Below the pieces are notes generated by a model, which was given only the letters and a program-made list of their open reading frames with translations, searched no databases and was not told where the DNA came from. Of a DNA stretch of 17,455 nt, positions 14,502-17,455 are shown in pieces. The stretch covers positions 1-17,455 of the forward strand of contig CAYMEK010000080.1 of assembly GCA_964389305.1 (NCBI GenBank), written 5' to 3'. The DNA is from CAYMEK01 sp964389305 (GTDB lineage Bacteria; Spirochaetota; Spirochaetia; SZUA-6; DRHE01). The position numbers were made by a program, and so were the translations under genes. Each line of letters begins with the position of its first letter. Position 1 is the stretch's first letter.

Positions 14502-15260
14502 ATGAACAGACCGGCAGCGTTTGCCTGGGCATTGATCCTGTTTCTGGCGGCTCTCGTTCCCCTGCAGGCCGTGGAGCCGGATTTCGAATCGATCCTGGAG
14601 ACGATCGATCGCAGGTCCAATTTCCAGAACACTGACTTCTCCGCCACCTATACGGTGGTATCGGAGAAGCCGGGGGAGGAGGAAAACGTCTTCAAGGTAC
14701 GCATCTTCCGCCGCGATCGGGAGGACAAGTTCCTTCTGCTGTTCCTCGAGCCGGATACCCATAAAGGACAGGGGTACTTGCAGATAGAGGACAACCTCTG
14801 GTTCTACGATCCGGAAAGCCGCAAGTTCAGCCATTCCTCCGTCAATGAGAACCTCCTGGACTCGGAAACCAAATCGAGTGATTTCGGCCGCTCCTCCCTG
14901 GCCGAGGACTACGAGGTGGGAAGCTACGCGGAAGACACCCTGGGCAAGTACCCCGTGTACGTGTTGGATCTGACGGCCAATAACTACGAGGTCCCTTACC
15001 CGCGGCTGAAGCTGTGGATCGATCGGGACAGGCCCCTGGTGCTGAAGGTGGAGAATTACAGCCTGTACGGCCGGCTGATGCGCACGGCCTACTACCCCAG
15101 GTACATACAGGTGGGTGATCGCTTCATCCCCTCGCGCCTGCTGTTCGTAAACGAGCTCAGGGAGGGGGAGAAAACCGAGGTTACTATAACCGACACCTCA
15201 CTGGCCGGGCTGCCCGATTCCGTATTCAGCAAGGCTTACCTGGAGCGGGTGAACCGCTGA
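14502..15260 (+). CDS. Outer-membrane lipoprotein-sorting protein (LolA-like)
   Basis: This 252-aa periplasmic protein has a signal peptide (hydrophobic core 6-20, likely cleavage after LQA at 23) followed by a LolA/LolB-like beta-sandwich. Such proteins carry lipids or lipoproteins between the inner and outer membranes, normally with an ABC transporter. Family features are the FKVRIFRRDREDKFLLLFLEP strands (64-84), GQGYLQIEDNLWFYDPESRK (89-108), SSDFGRSSLAEDYEV (125-139) and YPRLKLWIDRDRPLVLKVE (166-184). The frame is open upstream to a TTG at 14232, but that extension lacks a signal peptide and reads out of frame through the permease remnant. The stop TGA overlaps the next gene's ATG (TGATG at 15258-15262), implying translational coupling. 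Its cognate permease seems lost at this locus, so it may work with a distant transporter or be becoming redundant. Confidence 0.88.
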   Translation: MNRPAAFAWALILFLAALVPLQAVEPDFESILETIDRRSNFQNTDFSATYTVVSEKPGEEENVFKVRIFRRDREDKFLLLFLEPDTHKGQGYLQIEDNLWFYDPESRKFSHSSVNENLLDSETKSSDFGRSSLAEDYEVGSYAEDTLGKYPVYVLDLTANNYEVPYPRLKLWIDRDRPLVLKVENYSLYGRLMRTAYYPRYIQVGDRFIPSRLLFVNELREGEKTEVTITDTSLAGLPDSVFSKAYLERVNR

Positions 15261-16555
15261 TGCTTACCGATCAGGAACGAGCGCTGGCGGATTCCATCGA
15301 CGCCGGGGAGCTGGTGGAGCTGACCCGCGAGCTGGTCAGGATCGATTCGGTAATCCGTCCCGAGACGGGAGCGAGCGAAGCCCGGGCGGCGGAGTTCATC
15401 GCAGGATGGATCAGGCGGGAGCTGGAGATAGAGCCTCTTATCGAAGAGGTGGAGCCGGGCCGGCTGAACGTCATTGCTACCCTCGAGTCGGGCCGGCCGG
15501 GACCGCTGCTTCTGCTCGAGGGCCACACCGATGTGGTGAGCGAGGGGAACCGCAGAAGCTGGAGCCACGATCCATTCGCCGCCGAGATCTCGGAGGGCCG
15601 CATCTACGGCCGGGGAGCCTGTGACATGAAGGGCGGTCTGGCCGTGGCCCTGCTGACCGCCAAGGCCCTCGCCGGGGCCTCGGCCGGAAACGCCGGCAGG
15701 CCTTTCGCCGCAGACACTCCCGCCGCGGGGCCGCCCTTCTGCGGCCGGATCCGCCTGGGGCTGGTCTGCGACGAAGAGGGGATGATGATCGGCATCAAGG
15801 AGTTCATCCGCAGGGGCCACGCCGAGGAGGTGGACGCGGCCCTGATCCCGGAGCCGGAGGAGAACCAGCTCTGCCTCAGCATGAAGGGAGCGATCCGGGC
15901 GCTGGTGCGGGTGCACGGGAAGATGGCCCACGGCTGCCTGCCCCTTAGCGGGATCAACCCCAACACGCGCCTGGCCCGCACGATCCTGGCCTTCGAAGAA
16001 TACGAGACCGAGGAGAAAAAACGCTGCGGCCAGGATCCCTACCTGGGCTGGCCTTCGATTACCTTCACGGTCCTCCAGGCCCCGCCCTCCGGAGAACCGG
16101 CGCAGCTCAACGTCATGCCGGCCCAGGCGGTGGGCTTTGTGGACATCCGCACCACCCCGGCCCAGGACCACGACAAGCTGCGGGAGCGCCTGCGCGAGAT
16201 CCTGCTCCGCCTGTCCCGGCTGGACCCGGACTACCGGGCCGAGATCGAGTTCATCGAGGACCGCCCGGTGGTGACTATGGGAAAAAAGGAGCCGATCGTC
16301 CGCGCCGCCGCCTCGGCCTTCCGGGACGTGACCGGCAGGCGGCCGGTGTACAACGGCGTCCCGGGCGCCACCGACGGCACCTTTCTCAGGGCCTGGAAAG
16401 GGATCCCCTGCCTGGTAAACGGCCCGGGGCCGCGGCATATCCCCCACCAGAAGGACGAGTACATCGAGATCGAGGAGCTGATCGAGGCGGCCCGCATCTA
16501 CGTGGTGGCGGCCAGCCGCTTTCTCTGCGGAGGCTGCGGGCCGGGCGACGAGTAG
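15260..16555 (+). CDS. M20-family metallohydrolase (ArgE/DapE/YgeY-like)
   Basis: This 431-aa cytosolic enzyme should hydrolyse an N-acyl or peptide bond using two zinc ions. Metal-site motifs are EGHTDVV (87-93; His89, Asp91), GRGACDMKGG (117-126; Asp122), CDEEG (170-174; catalytic Glu172 and ligand Glu173), PEPEE (197-201) and a C-terminal GPRHIPHQKDEYIEI block with the last His ligand. The dimerisation domain begins near 207 (SMKGAIRALVRVHGKMAHG). A Gly/Ala/Pro-rich insertion (about 139-163) lies before the DEE strand, and a short Cys-rich tail ends the protein. YgeY-like hydrolase, acetylornithine deacetylase and succinyl-diaminopimelate desuccinylase are all possible; the motifs do not separate them. 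The start codon overlaps the LolA-like stop. The next gene converges, with 42 bases between stops. Confidence 0.9.
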   Translation: MLTDQERALADSIDAGELVELTRELVRIDSVIRPETGASEARAAEFIAGWIRRELEIEPLIEEVEPGRLNVIATLESGRPGPLLLLEGHTDVVSEGNRRSWSHDPFAAEISEGRIYGRGACDMKGGLAVALLTAKALAGASAGNAGRPFAADTPAAGPPFCGRIRLGLVCDEEGMMIGIKEFIRRGHAEEVDAALIPEPEENQLCLSMKGAIRALVRVHGKMAHGCLPLSGINPNTRLARTILAFEEYETEEKKRCGQDPYLGWPSITFTVLQAPPSGEPAQLNVMPAQAVGFVDIRTTPAQDHDKLRERLREILLRLSRLDPDYRAEIEFIEDRPVVTMGKKEPIVRAAASAFRDVTGRRPVYNGVPGATDGTFLRAWKGIPCLVNGPGPRHIPHQKDEYIEIEELIEAARIYVVAASRFLCGGCGPGDE

Positions 16556-16597
16556 AACGTCCCTGGAGGGTGGACGAATGGCCGGGCGGAGGTATCA

Positions 16598-17455
16598 TCA
16601 AGGGTTGGACGGAAAGCTTCGGAGCACAGGCCGGAGACTGCCGTACCTGGCGTACAACGCATCGTAGCTCTCCACTTCCCCGGCTCGGGGGAAAAACACC
16701 GTGCCCGGATGCACCATAGCCTCTACCCCTTCTTCGATGGAGGCAAAAAGTTCCGTTCCTACCCCGGCCAGGATCGCCGCCCCGAGAGCCCCTGCCTCGA
16801 TAATCCGGGGGCGCCTGACCGGCCGGTTGAAGATATTGGCGGCAAGCTGCACCCAGGCGTCTGATCTGCTGCCGCCGCCGGCGGCGCGGTATTCGCCGAT
16901 CGAAATACCCGCCGCGGGCAGCTTCTCGATTCTCTCGCGGAGTGAAAACAGCGCACCCTGAAGTATTCCCTTGAGCACCTGCCCCCGAGTTGTGGACAGG
17001 GACAGTCCGGCAAAAACGCCATTTGATCCGCAAATGTAGTCCGGAGGGCCCGTAGGGAAAAAGTACGGCAGCACCAGCACCGGGCTGGCTTCTTCGGGAA
17101 GCTCCGCAAACAGCCGGTCGTATACATTCTCGCCCCGGGACCGGGCCTGGAGGTGCTCTTGCGCCGCGAAGGTATCCCTGAACCATTTCACGATCGAGCC
17201 GGACATATTGTAGATAAAGCAGACAAAGCGATCCGCAAGAGCGTGGTGCTCCATGTTGAGACCCTGTTCGATCATGGCCCGCGGGTCTCCGCACTCGCGG
17301 TAAACCGGCACCACACAAAGGTAGGTGCCCATGCCGAACATGGCGCTTCCCTCCCGGATCACGCCGCAGCCCAGAGCGTTGGCGCATTGGTCGTGGCTGC
17401 CGGAAACAATGACCGCCTGCCGGGACAGGTTCAGCTCCTCCGCAACCTCTGCTGC
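16598..17455 (-). CDS. FGGY-family carbohydrate kinase, C-terminal part (N-terminus beyond window)
   Basis: An open minus-strand frame runs from the right edge to a TGA at 16598, giving the last 285 residues of a sugar kinase of the glycerol/xylulose kinase superfamily. It enters with VIVSGSHDQCANALGCG, which holds the usual catalytic Asp and the substrate/ATP-domain junction. Later come PYFFPTGPP, the adenosine-binding GGGSRSDAWVQLAANIFNRP, and EAGALGAAILAGVG. These FGGY domains transfer phosphate from ATP to a sugar or polyol hydroxyl. The sugar specificity cannot be judged without the N-terminal half. An internal GTG at 17362 could be mistaken for the start, but the conserved HDQ block lies upstream of it in the same frame. 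Confidence 0.92.
   Translation of the reverse strand, partial: AAEVAEELNLSRQAVIVSGSHDQCANALGCGVIREGSAMFGMGTYLCVVPVYRECGDPRAMIEQGLNMEHHALADRFVCFIYNMSGSIVKWFRDTFAAQEHLQARSRGENVYDRLFAELPEEASPVLVLPYFFPTGPPDYICGSNGVFAGLSLSTTRGQVLKGILQGALFSLRERIEKLPAAGISIGEYRAAGGGSRSDAWVQLAANIFNRPVRRPRIIEAGALGAAILAGVGTELFASIEEGVEAMVHPGTVFFPRAGEVESYDALYARYGSLRPVLRSFPSNP

Noticed and set aside
16558..16576. Hairpin CGTCC/GGACG between the M20 and FGGY kinase genes as a bidirectional terminator
   Set aside because: The stem is only 5 bases with a 9-base loop and no U-tract on either side.

Overview
The window is about 17.5 kb of GC-rich (visibly around 60 percent), tightly packed bacterial chromosome. A class I lysyl-tRNA synthetase, an outer-membrane lipoprotein-sorting (LolA-like) gene beside an ABC-permease remnant, and a group of cyclic-nucleotide-binding regulators fit a free-living spirochaete best. 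This is inference; class I LysRS also occurs in alphaproteobacteria and archaea.

Layout. (1) Bases 1-121: a partial tRNA-Arg(CCU) on the minus strand with its own near-consensus promoter. (2) 290-3826, minus: a three-gene unit read DUF1214/1254-type protein, sulfotransferase, short-chain dehydrogenase, which looks like a small accessory pathway modifying a lipophilic alcohol or ketone. (3) 3964-7467, plus: nadC-nadA-nadB, the complete aspartate-to-nicotinate-mononucleotide branch of de novo NAD synthesis, divergent from unit 2 across an intergenic region with a palindromic operator candidate. (4) 7620-7949: cutA. (5) 7963-8577, minus: an RlpA/SPOR cell-wall protein, divergent from (6) lysK-rpiA at 8746-11041, plus. 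(7) 11051-14114: three regulators, each with degenerate key residues. They are an NtrC-type sigma-54 activator whose receiver has lost its phosphoacceptor Asp, a cNMP-binding protein fused to a shrunken HD-GYP-like domain, and a small Cys-motif protein with an altered cNMP-like fold. (8) 14115-15260: an AT-rich gap, the decayed tail of an FtsX-type ABC permease, then an intact LolA-like gene. (9) 15260-16555: an M20 metallohydrolase overlapping the LolA-like gene by one base. (10) 16598 to the right edge, minus: the C-terminal part of an FGGY carbohydrate kinase.

The main unexpected signals are regulatory. Several genes (nadC, the sigma-54 activator, the DUF1214 gene, lysK and the cNMP gene) have sigma-70-like elements whose -10 box lies only 6-14 bases before the start codon, often with no Shine-Dalgarno sequence. 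This suggests leaderless or near-leaderless mRNAs. The three neighbouring regulators with eroded active sites, and the ABC-permease fossil upstream of the LolA-like gene, are the other points of interest. I saw no CRISPR array, insertion sequence, phage gene or convincing intrinsic terminator.
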